A stretch of DNA of 36,565 bases from an uncultured Veillonella sp. (GTDB taxonomy: Bacteria; Bacillota; Negativicutes; Veillonellales; Veillonellaceae): the NCBI RefSeq assembly GCF_905209685.1, contig NZ_CAJLUB010000004.1:1-36565 (forward strand). Reading direction: 5' to 3'. Shown here piece after piece: positions 8,005 through 16,995 of this stretch (the first letter of the stretch is position 1; every line of letters starts with the position of its first letter). A model generated the notes under the pieces. It did not search any database. It had not been told where the DNA came from and was given only the letters and a program-made list of their open reading frames with translations. Made by a program: the position numbers and the translations under genes.

Positions 8005-9078
8005 CTAAATACCTATTTCAATTAACTCTTTTGGACTATGTGTCAACACCTCATAGCCGTCAGATTTGACGATGACACTATCCTCTATTCTCAATCCGAT
8101 AGTACCTGTAATATAAATGCCAGGCTCTACCGTAATGATCATATTTTCTGTAAATACCGTATCGGATTTAGTATTGGCCACTGGTTCTTCGTGAATCTCA
8201 AGACCTACGCCATGACCAGTACCATGATTAAATTCCTTGGTATATCCATGTTCTTTAATATAATTACGACATACTGCATCAAGTTCTTTGCCAGTTATAC
8301 CAGCTCGAACTGCAGCTACGCCACGTTTTTGTGCTTCTAAAACTATACTATATAACTTCTTTTGTAATTCTGAGGCAGGCCCCATTACAATAGTTCTAGT
8401 CATATCGGAATGATAACCCTTATATACGGCACCAAAGTCAAAGGTAACAAAATCACCTGCTTCGATGACCTTATCACTAGCTACACCATGAGGCATACTA
8501 GACCGATTACCAGAAGCTACAATGGTTGCAAAGGAAGGTTCCTCAGAACCACGTTTTAACATTTCTGATTCTAATATGATACGTGCTTCGTTTTCAGTCA
8601 TTCCTACCTTTAGTTGTGGTAGCAATGCGGCGAAAGCTTCATCACCAATGTTAGCTGCTTTACGCAATAATTCCAATTCATCTTCACGCTTAACTGCTCG
8701 TAGTTTAGCAAAGTTGATAGACGTAAAATTAAAGCGTTCATCTAATGTATCACATAAGGTTTCATATGTATCAACAGGCATTTGTTTGCCTTCAATACCA
8801 AATAAACCTTCGTGAATATGATGTTCATTGAATATGTCTACAAGAGTATCCATAACAGAGGATTCATATTGAATGACAGTATACCCTTCACATTGTTTTG
8901 TAGCTTGCTCAGTATATCTGAAATCGGTAATCATAAAGGCTTTATCTTGTGTAATGATAGCAAAGCCTGTTGTACCAGTAAAACCAGCAAAATAATGTAA
9001 ATTTATAGGGCTCATCAAAATGACGCCTGTTAATTCTTGCTCTTTAATATACTGTTGTAGCAGATTTAATCCATTCAT
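8005..9078 (-). CDS. M24 family Xaa-Pro peptidase
   Basis: Metallopeptidase that removes N-terminal residues before proline, probably cytosolic. An N-terminal creatinase-like domain covers about 1-130 and the pita-bread catalytic domain follows. Metal ligands are visible in TFDFGAVYKGYHSDMTR (two Asp), FNHGTGHGVGLEIHE (His), TVEPGIY (Glu) and LRIEDSV (Glu). Two in-frame ATGs occur: 9082-9084 lies one base after AGGAG, too close, whereas 9076-9078 is seven bases away and is preferred, giving 357 residues. It pairs with efp downstream, as in many Firmicutes. Specificity (PepP or PepQ type) is not certain. Confidence 0.9.
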   Translation of the reverse strand: MNGLNLLQQYIKEQELTGVILMSPINLHYFAGFTGTTGFAIITQDKAFMITDFRYTEQATKQCEGYTVIQYESSVMDTLVDIFNEHHIHEGLFGIEGKQMPVDTYETLCDTLDERFNFTSINFAKLRAVKREDELELLRKAANIGDEAFAALLPQLKVGMTENEARIILESEMLKRGSEEPSFATIVASGNRSSMPHGVASDKVIEAGDFVTFDFGAVYKGYHSDMTRTIVMGPASELQKKLYSIVLEAQKRGVAAVRAGITGKELDAVCRNYIKEHGYTKEFNHGTGHGVGLEIHEEPVANTKSDTVFTENMIITVEPGIYITGTIGLRIEDSVIVKSDGYEVLTHSPKELIEIGI

Positions 9079-9116
9079 AATCATGCTCCTAGTCTATAAA
9101 GTACAATTAATCTTAC

Positions 9117-9148
9117 CATAAAATACCTATATTGAATAGAATTTTATG
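9117..9148. repeat. Inverted repeat between rsuA and the M24 peptidase gene
   Basis: CATAAAAT (9117-9124) and ATTTTATG (9141-9148) form a perfect 8-bp inverted repeat with a 16-nt centre that can pair further (CTAT with ATAG). It starts directly after the rsuA stop codon. No T-run follows on the minus strand, so it is either a weak terminator or a protein-binding site. Confidence 0.4.
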
Positions 9149-9847
9149 CTATTTTTTGAAAGCCTCTATATCATCTGGGGATAAGTCCTGTACAGAACCA
9201 ACCTCTTCAATACCGGTTAAATCTATATGACCTATGGTTAGACGCTTTAAATAGGTAACAGTGCCGCCAGCAGCGCCAATCATACGTTTTACTTGATGAT
9301 ATTTGCCTTCTTCAATTGTAATATGTACAGATTTGGGAGATAAAACATCAATTAAAGCGGGCTTACAATGGGTTCCATCGCCTAGGACGATACCCTCTTT
9401 AATACGTTGAATGCCTTCTTCGGTTAACTCACCTTCGAATTCTACGTAATAAACCTTCGGTACATGCTTATTGCCATTGATAATAGAATGTCCCCAAACA
9501 CCATCATTGGTAAGTAAAAGTAGGCCTTCTGTATCTTTGTCTAATCTTCCCACAGGGACCACGCTCATTTTTATATATTCAGGGGGCAATAAATTCATTA
9601 TAACAGGATGACTTGCATCCTCTACAGCAGTAACATAGCCTTTAGGCTTATGAAATTTAACATAGTAATGTTGTTTGGTATTAACGATTTGACCATCAAC
9701 TGCAATGACATCAGACTCAATATTTACATGAACATCTTTTTTTCTAGCTACTTCACCATTAATGGTAACTCTCTGATCCTTTATGAGTTGATGAACCTCT
9801 TTTCGACTACCGTAGGCTTTATTAGCTAATAATTTATCGAGTCGCAT
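9149..9847 (-). CDS. rsuA: 16S rRNA pseudouridine synthase, RsuA family
   Basis: A 232-residue protein with an N-terminal S4 domain (MRLDKLLANKAYGSRKEV, residues 1-18) and the RsuA/RluB catalytic motif GRLDKDTEGLLLLTNDG, whose Asp is the nucleophile. The C-terminal EEGKYHQVKRMIGAAGG block is also diagnostic. Overall length and sequence fit RsuA, which makes pseudouridine at 16S position 516; RluB-like specificity cannot be excluded. The ATG overlaps the cobC stop by 1 nt, so it appears to be the tail gene of the cobamide operon although its function is unrelated. Confidence 0.88.
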   Translation of the reverse strand: MRLDKLLANKAYGSRKEVHQLIKDQRVTINGEVARKKDVHVNIESDVIAVDGQIVNTKQHYYVKFHKPKGYVTAVEDASHPVIMNLLPPEYIKMSVVPVGRLDKDTEGLLLLTNDGVWGHSIINGNKHVPKVYYVEFEGELTEEGIQRIKEGIVLGDGTHCKPALIDVLSPKSVHITIEEGKYHQVKRMIGAAGGTVTYLKRLTIGHIDLTGIEEVGSVQDLSPDDIEAFKK

Positions 9848-10485
9848 TATACATGTCCTTGCAGTAACTCAACATGGGCCGTATCATTGAGCAAATTCAA
9901 AATATTATGATCATATTCGCCCATACCATTATAGAAAATACGGTTAATAGCCGTATTACCTTGGCTAAAATTCCAACAATGACTAATAGAAATATCTAAT
10001 AATTTACATAATAATGTTCGAATAGTTCCACCATGACATGCAACTAAAAGTGTTTCCTCTTTATCATTTTCGTTGAGAAATTCTTCAAGTCCTGCCCATG
10101 CACGATCTTGCAAATCTTTAAAGCTTTCTCCGTTTGGAACTTTTACAAGATGAGGTCTCAAATACATCTCATCAATTAGTCCAGGCCAGCGTGCTTCGAT
10201 ATCTGAGAATAGCATAGCTTCCCAGTCACCAAAATTAAGCTCTCGTAATCGTTGATCCACTGTAATAGGTGTAGTGCGATCACCTCGAATAGTTTCAGCT
10301 GTAACTAAAGCACGACTTAAATCACTTGATAATATACGGTCAAAGGTAATGTCTTTAAGAGCTTCACTACAGGCTTTGGCTTGATTTAAACCGTTTTCAT
10401 TTAGAGGAACATCTGTAATGCCTTGATATTTCCCCATTTTATTCCAATCAGTTTCTCCATGGCGCACAATATATAATGTCTTCAT
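9847..10485 (-). CDS. cobC: Histidine phosphatase, probable alpha-ribazole phosphatase
   Basis: A 212-residue phosphoglycerate-mutase-type phosphatase with the phospho-histidine motif VRHGETDWN (8-16), LRELNFGDWEA, and the second catalytic histidine in ACHGGTIRTLL. These features define the fold but not the substrate. The position, 7 nt after cobD and within the cobamide operon, points to CobC, which removes phosphate from alpha-ribazole phosphate or adenosylcobalamin phosphate. The ATG has AGGAAG close upstream. Confidence 0.8.
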   Translation of the reverse strand: MKTLYIVRHGETDWNKMGKYQGITDVPLNENGLNQAKACSEALKDITFDRILSSDLSRALVTAETIRGDRTTPITVDQRLRELNFGDWEAMLFSDIEARWPGLIDEMYLRPHLVKVPNGESFKDLQDRAWAGLEEFLNENDKEETLLVACHGGTIRTLLCKLLDISISHCWNFSQGNTAINRIFYNGMGEYDHNILNLLNDTAHVELLQGHV

Positions 10486-10492
10486 AATCTTC

Positions 10493-11623
10493 CTATACTT
10501 TCAAAATATCTGTTAGTTTCTCTACTAATTTGATATTAGTATCATGATCTTTAATAGCAATGCGTACCCATTGATTATTGAGACCTACATAAGAGTCACA
10601 ATTGCGTACAATCATGTTATCTTTCTTTAGATTTTCATTAATCGTATTTGCTGTAATACCTTCACGATTTACTTTGAACAAGATAAAATTGGCAGACGGT
10701 GAATATACGGTAATCCCTTCTATCCCATCTAATGCATTATACATAAAGGCTCTTTCCTCATTTAATTCTTGCTTTGTTCTTTTTATATAATCAACATCAT
10801 TCAAAGCAACCTCAGTATAAGCTTGGGCTAATGTATTTACAGACCAACTAGGAATATATTGATGTAAGTGACTAATTACTTTTTTGTTACCAAAAGCGGC
10901 ACCAATTCTAAGGCCCGGTACAGCGTAAAACTTCGTGAAAGAATGAACTACAATGATATTATCGAATTCGTTAATTAAAGAACGCATAGATTGATCATTA
11001 TCACGTAATGGTTCATTACCTACAAAATCAATAAAGGACTCATCTATAACAAGTAAGCTATTGGCATCTTTTAACATGGTCGCTACAGTTCGAATATGTG
11101 CTTTATCAAGTAATGTCCCATCTGGGTTGTTAGGATTGCCTAAAAATACAATAATGCGACCATCTTGACCTTTAAGCTCAGCAGCAAATGTTTCTAATGC
11201 TAAATAAGGTACTTCAAAATAAGGTATTCCATTATCATCTTCACGAGGGCGATAAAAAATATCTCGCACAGGAATGTTACTGGCTTCAAGAGCTTCTTTA
11301 TACTCAGAAAAACCAGGTGCTGGTACAAACGCACCAGTATATCCAGGTAAACGACAAATGGCATACAATAACTCAGCTGCGCCATTGCCAACTATAATTT
11401 GATTCTTATCCATCCCATATGTATCAGCAATGACATTTAATACATCATCATTTGTAGCATCTGGATAATGAGAAATATAACGTAATTGATCATTTATTGC
11501 ATCCAATCCACGTTGACTAGGACCAAGAGGATTAATATTAGCGCTAAAATCAATTACCTCATATGGTTCAATTCGTTGTTCATGGGCAAACTGAAATATA
11601 TTGCCCCCATGTATCTTAGACAT
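10493..11623 (-). CDS. cobD: L-threonine-O-3-phosphate decarboxylase
   Basis: A PLP enzyme of aminotransferase fold type I, 376 residues. Motifs are FSANINPLGPS near the N-terminus, FLGNPNNPDGTLLD, LLVIDESFIDF and the lysine-bearing SFTKFYAVPGLRIG that binds PLP. It is closely related to histidinol-phosphate aminotransferase, but the LGPS and SFTKF patterns and the location directly after pduX and before cobC fit CobD. It makes (R)-1-aminopropan-2-ol phosphate, the linker that CbiB attaches to cobyric acid. Confidence 0.9.
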   Translation of the reverse strand: MSKIHGGNIFQFAHEQRIEPYEVIDFSANINPLGPSQRGLDAINDQLRYISHYPDATNDDVLNVIADTYGMDKNQIIVGNGAAELLYAICRLPGYTGAFVPAPGFSEYKEALEASNIPVRDIFYRPREDDNGIPYFEVPYLALETFAAELKGQDGRIIVFLGNPNNPDGTLLDKAHIRTVATMLKDANSLLVIDESFIDFVGNEPLRDNDQSMRSLINEFDNIIVVHSFTKFYAVPGLRIGAAFGNKKVISHLHQYIPSWSVNTLAQAYTEVALNDVDYIKRTKQELNEERAFMYNALDGIEGITVYSPSANFILFKVNREGITANTINENLKKDNMIVRNCDSYVGLNNQWVRIAIKDHDTNIKLVEKLTDILKV

Positions 11624-11647
11624 TTGATTCTCTTTCTATTAAATATA

Positions 11648-12532
11648 TTATCGTTTGATATAGGTCAATCCTTCGTTTGTTGTTTCTACAGTATCCACAT
11701 AGGATAACTGTGGTAATTTACGCATAATCTCTTGTTTACAATCATTGATTCGCCCATAATCTACTGGAAATAAAAGGCCCATAATGGTCCCACTATGAGC
11801 TATGATTGTACCAACACTATTGTAGTAATTACCAATATCATGAAAATCATATAAATTCGGTTTATACAATATACGTTGATTACCAAAGGCACTTAATGTA
11901 GCTGCTTGACCTATTAAATTTATATCATGTGTATTCAAGCCCCGTTTGAATAGATCAAGTGATTCTTCTATGATTGATTCTTTTTCTAAAATTTTAGTTT
12001 GTAAATCTAGTTGTTGATTAAAAGAAACCGTATCTATACTACCACCTTCATCAAATACAAGGATTTTCAATGGAGGACACATCCCTAGTGGTTGTGAAAT
12101 AGTGCCTTTTATATAATCAAACTGAGTTACACCTTGATAAAATGAAGCATCTGTAGGCTCTACAGATAAGCAAATTTGTTCTAATTCCTTTAGTGATAGA
12201 TCATAATTCATGGCTAACGCTGTTGCCATAGCCGTCACAGATATATCCGCAGAACTTGAGGCCATCCCCTTACCCTGTATGATGTCAGAACGTACATATA
12301 CAGGTGGACAAGCTTGGTTTTTATTATTTTTTTGTAATAATCGCTGTACTAATTCTCTTGCCTTCGCAGACTTAGGCTGTAATGCACAATAGTGCTGTGA
12401 AAACGGATGTGTTACATTACTTAATGCGTAGGAGTATCGATTAATAGGACAAGTCACTAAGAATGACTGACCATTAATAGAACCTTGTAGAAATTCCCCA
12501 CATGTACCTGGGGCTCTTACATAATAGGTCAC
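11648..12532 (-). CDS. pduX: L-threonine kinase (GHMP family) for cobamide synthesis
   Basis: A 294-residue GHMP kinase. The N-terminal APGTCGEFLQG (residues 7-17) and the ATP loop GKGMASSSADIS are clear, and the segment VEPTDASFYQGVTQFDY is typical of PduX. PduX phosphorylates free L-threonine, giving the substrate of CobD, the next gene. The start is a GTG at 12530-12532 with AAAGGAG six bases upstream; an overlapping ATG one base earlier is out of frame and is followed by TGA. The 63-nt gap after cobS shows no hairpin. Confidence 0.9.
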   Translation of the reverse strand: MTYYVRAPGTCGEFLQGSINGQSFLVTCPINRYSYALSNVTHPFSQHYCALQPKSAKARELVQRLLQKNNKNQACPPVYVRSDIIQGKGMASSSADISVTAMATALAMNYDLSLKELEQICLSVEPTDASFYQGVTQFDYIKGTISQPLGMCPPLKILVFDEGGSIDTVSFNQQLDLQTKILEKESIIEESLDLFKRGLNTHDINLIGQAATLSAFGNQRILYKPNLYDFHDIGNYYNSVGTIIAHSGTIMGLLFPVDYGRINDCKQEIMRKLPQLSYVDTVETTNEGLTYIKR

Positions 12533-12595
12533 ATTGAACTCCTTTCACATTAAATAAAAACAGTAACTTATAAGAAGCCATTAGGCAGAACGTTA

Positions 12596-13489
12596 TTAAA
12601 ACATAGTCGTATTGGATGCGACAGTAGCAGATAATATGGACAAGATAATGATATATACAAAGAGTAATAATACCTCTGTAACCTCTACAACAAATCCATA
12701 TGTGTCACCAGTAGTACCACCAAGTTGCTTAACAATATAACGATTAAGCAAACGATTGATAATATAGGTAATTATCATGCTTACAATATTAATTTGGAAA
12801 ATACCTAATGTAGCATAGGTTAGTACACCTAGTCCTACAACATATCCAACATCTGCTACAGAAAAGATAGAATAGGCACTATATAAAAGGGTGTACAAGA
12901 TTGCACCGATTATTAATATGACAATAGGCATGAAGAAGGTTGAAATTGTATTGTACGTAATAACATGTTTAGGTGCTAAATTAGCAAAGGCAGCACCCAT
13001 TCCCTCTTTTCTCGCATACGGATAAGATCTGATACTCAATACAAGGGACCAACGGCTCATTAATGGCATCATAATCAAAGCCATAGGAATAAATTCTGCT
13101 GTTGGAATCGCTGTTAATAATTGCCATTTCAAAAGTGTAACAAATACAAATGCAACAACACCAAAAGAGCCTATACGGCTATCTTTCATAATTTCCAGCT
13201 TACGTTCCCGTTCACGTCCTGAAAATAGACCATCACTTGTATCCATTAAACCATCAGCATGGAGACCACCAGTAATCAAGAATTCCGCTACAACAATGAT
13301 TAACATTAACGGAACCAACGGAATAAACGGTGATAATATTCCATATAGTAATGCTAAAATAAGGCCGATGATCAACCCTACATAAGGAAAGGCTACAACA
13401 GATTTACCAAAATCCTCTACAGACCATTCTGTTTGATTAACGATCTTTAAACGTGTTAAAAACTGTAATGCTATGAAAAAAGGTGTCAT
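12596..13489 (-). CDS. cobS: Adenosylcobinamide-GDP ribazoletransferase
   Basis: Cobalamin-5'-phosphate synthase, an integral membrane enzyme joining the activated corrinoid to the lower-ligand nucleotide. The 297-residue protein has FLTRLKI near the N-terminus, the active-site block GGLHADGLMDTSDGLFS at about 92-108, MKDSRIGSFGVVAF at about 120-133 and at least six hydrophobic helices. The start overlaps the cbiB stop by 1 nt (TAATG). No cobT is found in the window to supply the nucleotide substrate. Confidence 0.94.
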   Translation of the reverse strand: MTPFFIALQFLTRLKIVNQTEWSVEDFGKSVVAFPYVGLIIGLILALLYGILSPFIPLVPLMLIIVVAEFLITGGLHADGLMDTSDGLFSGRERERKLEIMKDSRIGSFGVVAFVFVTLLKWQLLTAIPTAEFIPMALIMMPLMSRWSLVLSIRSYPYARKEGMGAAFANLAPKHVITYNTISTFFMPIVILIIGAILYTLLYSAYSIFSVADVGYVVGLGVLTYATLGIFQINIVSMIITYIINRLLNRYIVKQLGGTTGDTYGFVVEVTEVLLLFVYIIILSILSATVASNTTMF

Positions 13490-14481
13490 TATACATTCAT
13501 CCCATAAGTAATGGCTGTACTAATAATAACCATTAGTATAGTCGTAAAATACATCATATAAATTGTGCGTGTAATATGGTTGCGATTTAATTTTTCAATA
13601 GGATCCCCCATGTATTCACGGAAGGTCATTTTCTTGAAATATTGATTGTAACCACCTAAACGAATATGTAAAGCCCCTGCAACTGGTGCTTCTGCATAGC
13701 CACCATTAGGACTTGGATGTTTATTAGCGTCACGTAAGCCAATTTGGAGAGCTTTCTTTGCGTCAAAGCGTAAAAAGAATGCAGAAATAATTAATAATAT
13801 AAAGGTAATTCGTGCAGGAATCCAATTGAGTACATCATCAAAGCGTGCAGCTACACGACCAAAGTACATATACTTTTGATTTTTATAGCCCAGCATAGAG
13901 TCCATAGTATTGGCAGTTCTATATAGAATTGCCCCCATTGGACCGCCTATGATAAAGAAAAATAAAGGCGCAATAATGCCATCTACTGTATTTTCTGCAA
14001 TGGTCTCTACAGTAGCTCGTGTAATTTCGCTTTCATCTAATTCTTCTGTATCGCGCCCTACAATCCAAGATAATCGCTTGCGAGCTTCTTCAATATTATC
14101 TTGCTTAATTAATTGGCTAATAGTAAAGCCTGCTCCTGCTAATGAGCGTGGAGATATAGCAATGTACAGAATAATTACTTCAAGAGCAAATTCTACCCAT
14201 TCATCAACTACGCCACCAAGCCAAAGAATCAAAGACACTATAATATATACAGAAACAAGGATTAAACCTACTGCAATACCACCGTACCATAGTTTTTTTG
14301 TATCATTATCAGTATCTTTATATAGGACTGCCTCGAAAAAAGATATGATGCGGCCAATTATAGCCACAGGATGGTATTTGCTATTAGGATCTCCAATAAG
14401 CAAATCCAATATAAATGCTAAGATTGGAATACATACAAAGCTATACTTTGTAAACCAATGTAATATTGTTAAATGTTCCAT
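13489..14481 (-). CDS. cbiB: Adenosylcobinamide-phosphate synthase CbiB
   Basis: Membrane protein of 330 residues that attaches aminopropanol phosphate to adenosylcobyric acid. Diagnostic segments are LDLLIGDPNSKYHPVAIIGR near residues 25-45, VETIAENTVDGIIAPLFF in the middle and PNGGYAEAPVAGALHIRLGG near the C-terminal third. Several transmembrane helices are visible. It lies 12 nt after cbiP and overlaps cobS. Its partner CobD is encoded two genes downstream. Confidence 0.95.
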   Translation of the reverse strand: MEHLTILHWFTKYSFVCIPILAFILDLLIGDPNSKYHPVAIIGRIISFFEAVLYKDTDNDTKKLWYGGIAVGLILVSVYIIVSLILWLGGVVDEWVEFALEVIILYIAISPRSLAGAGFTISQLIKQDNIEEARKRLSWIVGRDTEELDESEITRATVETIAENTVDGIIAPLFFFIIGGPMGAILYRTANTMDSMLGYKNQKYMYFGRVAARFDDVLNWIPARITFILLIISAFFLRFDAKKALQIGLRDANKHPSPNGGYAEAPVAGALHIRLGGYNQYFKKMTFREYMGDPIEKLNRNHITRTIYMMYFTTILMVIISTAITYGMNV

Positions 14482-14493
14482 ACATATCCCCTA

Positions 14494-16011
14494 CTAACCC
14501 AAGGTAGACATAATATAATCCATATCTAAGTGTTCTTCTACAATATCAGCTAATCGATTGTAAGCTGCATTCTTGTGTTCAAAATAATGGAATACTACAT
14601 CTAATGGTTCTAACCCCTTACGTTCGCGTAACTGATTGATAATAAAGCGTCTAAATTCATCATTATCAAATACACCGTGAATATATGTCCCCATTACTTG
14701 ATGATTGCCATCGATAAAGCCATCAATTACATTGACCGCCTCTTCACTGCGACTCGTAATGGTGAAACAACGGCTCACGGTATCTACTAATGGCGTAGTA
14801 TCCCCCATATGGATTTCATAGCCTACTAATTTTTCACCTGTAAATGTACCATTTAAAAACTGAAGATTAGATACGTTAAATTCTACTTGGTGTGTAGTTT
14901 TTTGATCCTTCATTGTGGTGGAGGAATCTACTAAACCAAGGCCTTCAACTTCTTCAATATCACCTTCCATATGATGCGGATCATATATTGTTTTGCCTAA
15001 CATTTGATTACCCCCACATACACCAATAACAGGTGTACCTTGGTTAGCAAGTTTTTTTATTTCATCCGCAAAGCCAGAGTCACGAAGATATGTAAGATCT
15101 GCTAGTGTATTTTTTGAACCCGGCAAAATGATTAAGTCCGGTTTACCAATAACATCTCCAGGGCCCACAAAACGAACAGATACATCTGGTTCATAATTTA
15201 ATGCATCAAAGTCCGTAAAGTTAGAAATTTTAGGTGTTTGCATAACTACTACTTGAATCTCTTTAGCACCGCTATTGCGTTTATTTTCTAGTGCCACAGA
15301 GTCCTCTTCATCGATATCAAGGTTTTCAATGGCAGGGATAACACCTACTACCTTTTTACCTGTTTTTTCTTCGATGAATGTGAGTGCAGGTTCTAATAAT
15401 TTAATATCACCACGGAATTTATTGATAACAATACCTTTAATAAGATCCCGCTCTTCTGGTTCTAATAATTCTAAGGTACCAACGATAGATGCAATAGCAC
15501 CACCACGGTCGATATCAGCAATGAGATATACAGGAGCTTGCGTCATCTTAGCAATGCGCATATTTACGATATCATTTGCTTTGAGATTAACTTCTGCAGG
15601 GCTACCGGCACCTTCAATAACCATCATATCAAAGTTAGAATCCAAGAAGTCGATAGATTCTTTTACTTTATCAAGGGCAGTTAAAGAATATTTGGTATGG
15701 TATTCTTTAGCACTATAGACGCCAACCGGCTTGCCCATTAATACCACTTGAGAGGATTGATTACCTGTAGGTTTTAATAACACAGGGTTCATTTGAACAA
15801 TTGGATCTATGCCTGCAGCCTCAGCTTGCGCTACTTGAGCACGACCAATTTCATCTCCCCATTTAGTGACATACGAATTGAGGGCCATATTTTGAGCTTT
15901 AAAAGGAACGGTTTTAAAACCTCTTCTATAAAAGATGCGGCATAATGCAGTACATAAAATACTTTTACCTACATTGGAACTCGTTCCTTGGAACATAATT
16001 TTCTTAGCCAT
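14494..16011 (-). CDS. cbiP: Cobyric acid synthase
   Basis: Glutamine-dependent amidase that converts four carboxylates (b, d, e, g) of adenosylcobyrinic acid diamide to amides. The 505-residue protein has an N-terminal P-loop-like dethiobiotin-synthetase domain (FQGTSSNVGKSILCTALC, 8-25) and EGAGSPAEVNL around 115-125. A C-terminal class I glutaminase domain carries the nucleophile in GVCGGNQMLG and the His in GTYIHGVFDN. The ATG has AGGAGG eight to nine bases upstream, inside the end of cobU; the genes overlap by 8 nt. Confidence 0.95.
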   Translation of the reverse strand: MAKKIMFQGTSSNVGKSILCTALCRIFYRRGFKTVPFKAQNMALNSYVTKWGDEIGRAQVAQAEAAGIDPIVQMNPVLLKPTGNQSSQVVLMGKPVGVYSAKEYHTKYSLTALDKVKESIDFLDSNFDMMVIEGAGSPAEVNLKANDIVNMRIAKMTQAPVYLIADIDRGGAIASIVGTLELLEPEERDLIKGIVINKFRGDIKLLEPALTFIEEKTGKKVVGVIPAIENLDIDEEDSVALENKRNSGAKEIQVVVMQTPKISNFTDFDALNYEPDVSVRFVGPGDVIGKPDLIILPGSKNTLADLTYLRDSGFADEIKKLANQGTPVIGVCGGNQMLGKTIYDPHHMEGDIEEVEGLGLVDSSTTMKDQKTTHQVEFNVSNLQFLNGTFTGEKLVGYEIHMGDTTPLVDTVSRCFTITSRSEEAVNVIDGFIDGNHQVMGTYIHGVFDNDEFRRFIINQLRERKGLEPLDVVFHYFEHKNAAYNRLADIVEEHLDMDYIMSTLG

Positions 16012-16582
16012 TTATATGAACCTCCTGGGATTTTAATTCAATGGTAACACCACTAATTGTTAAGTATAATTTATTAGCTACAGTTGCGACAGTCCGATTA
16101 ACGCGACCTGCAATATCTCTAAAATATCTAGCTAGCTTATTATCGGGTACAATACCAAGACCAATTTCATTGGTTACAAAAATAACTGTTTTCCCATCAC
16201 TTGATGCAATTAAACTTAGCAATGATTCTAATTCTGAAAGTACAGCCTCTTCCAAGTCATTAGCATCTTGTTGCCCTTGTATAGAACCATGTGCCATCAT
16301 GTGATTCGTAGTAAACATAGTTAAACAATCTATAAGAATTACATCAGCAGATTGGCTAATATTTTGCCACTCTTTAGCCAAATATAATGGTACTTCAAAA
16401 TTTGTCCATATTGCACCACGTCGTTCTTGGTGTTTTTTTATGCGATCAACCATTTCTTCGTCAAACGCTTGTCCTGTTGCTACATAGGCTTTACGACCTT
16501 CCGTAGAAAGGGCTAAACGTTCTGCAAATTCACTTTTTCCACTTCGTGCTCCACCGGAACACAATATAATTTGGGATTTCAT
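16004..16582 (-). CDS. cobU: Adenosylcobinamide kinase / adenosylcobinamide-phosphate guanylyltransferase
   Basis: Bifunctional CobU, about 192 residues from the ATG at 16580-16582 (MKSQIILCSGGARSGKSEFA); a TTG five codons earlier is a less likely start. The P-loop GGARSGKS, the KKHQERRG segment with the guanylylated histidine, LIDCLTMF and VTNEIGLGIVPDNKLARYF are all family signatures. It phosphorylates adenosylcobinamide and then adds GMP to give the CobS substrate. It is the first gene of the eight-gene cobamide operon. Its 5' region is the short divergent spacer to 16646 and holds no cobalamin riboswitch. Confidence 0.93.
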   Translation of the reverse strand: MKSQIILCSGGARSGKSEFAERLALSTEGRKAYVATGQAFDEEMVDRIKKHQERRGAIWTNFEVPLYLAKEWQNISQSADVILIDCLTMFTTNHMMAHGSIQGQQDANDLEEAVLSELESLLSLIASSDGKTVIFVTNEIGLGIVPDNKLARYFRDIAGRVNRTVATVANKLYLTISGVTIELKSQEVHING

Positions 16583-16645
16583 AATGCACCTATACAAGAA
16601 TTTATAATTTCAGTATCATTATAAGTATAACAAAGGAGCGATACT
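16583..16645. promoter_or_regulatory. Divergent spacer between cobU and the plus-strand hypothetical gene
   Basis: This 63-bp AT-rich spacer must hold the 5' signals of both divergent genes unless promoters lie within coding sequence. TATAAT-like boxes occur on both strands (TATAAT at 16603-16608 on plus; ATTATA, which is TATAAT on minus, at 16618-16623), but no convincing -35 partner was found for either. It is too short for a cobalamin riboswitch. Confidence 0.35.
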
Positions 16646-16981
16646 ATGGAAATTATGAATATGAAACTTAAAATGATGGCTACTTTATGGGATAATACCT
16701 ATCGTGTTGCCATCGACGATGGACAAGGAAAGTATATCGGTACAGCCCGTGTAGTAGTAAATGTTCCACTACCACCAGAAGCGTTACCAGAAAATGCACC
16801 ACAAGTAGAGCCACAATTATTGGTCTTAGTAGAAGATTTTGATTTCGGAGCTGATAAAATTATAAACTTTGAAACAACTCTCTCTGATTTGTTAAGAGAA
16901 AAATTCCGTTATGAAATTCCTCATATTTTCTTCTACTATCCAAGTCCTCATGATGTGTTAAACCAAACGATTTCACAATAA
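16646..16981 (+). CDS. Hypothetical protein, small acidic cytosolic protein
   Basis: Not recognised. A 111-residue protein on the otherwise empty plus strand, starting at ATG 16646 with AAAGGAG seven bases upstream, a strong site that supports it as real. It has no signal peptide or membrane segment. A proline- and glutamate-rich stretch (PLPPEALPENAPQVEPQ) lies around residues 41-57, between an N-terminal part rich in beta-prone residues (YRVAIDDGQGKYIGTARVVV) and an acidic LVLVEDFDFGADK segment. The C-terminus is aromatic (HIFFYYPSPHDV). It diverges from cobU and converges on pduO with a shared terminator, so a cobamide link is possible but unproven. Confidence 0.7.
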   Translation: MEIMNMKLKMMATLWDNTYRVAIDDGQGKYIGTARVVVNVPLPPEALPENAPQVEPQLLVLVEDFDFGADKIINFETTLSDLLREKFRYEIPHIFFYYPSPHDVLNQTISQ

Positions 16982-16995
16982 GGTCTATAACGAGC

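Noticed and set aside
7699..8340. Two plus-strand frames (108 and 100 codons) opposite efp and the M24 peptidase gene
   Set aside because: Cys/Phe/Tyr-rich translations typical of reverse-strand reading; both opposing genes are well supported.
10493..11623. Reading the PLP enzyme as histidinol-phosphate aminotransferase (hisC)
   Set aside because: The fold is shared, but the position between pduX and cobC and the lack of any his gene favour cobD.
13910..14497. Open plus-strand frame of 195 codons opposite cbiB
   Set aside because: It lies wholly opposite a gene with clear family motifs, has no ribosome binding site and its translation is low-complexity Ser/Ile/Pro-rich.
15275..15718. Open plus-strand frame of 147 codons opposite cbiP
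   Set aside because: Antisense shadow of a certain gene; no binding site and no recognisable domain.
16583..16645. Cobalamin riboswitch before cobU
   Set aside because: No B12-box sequence (GCCACTG) is present and the spacer is far too short.
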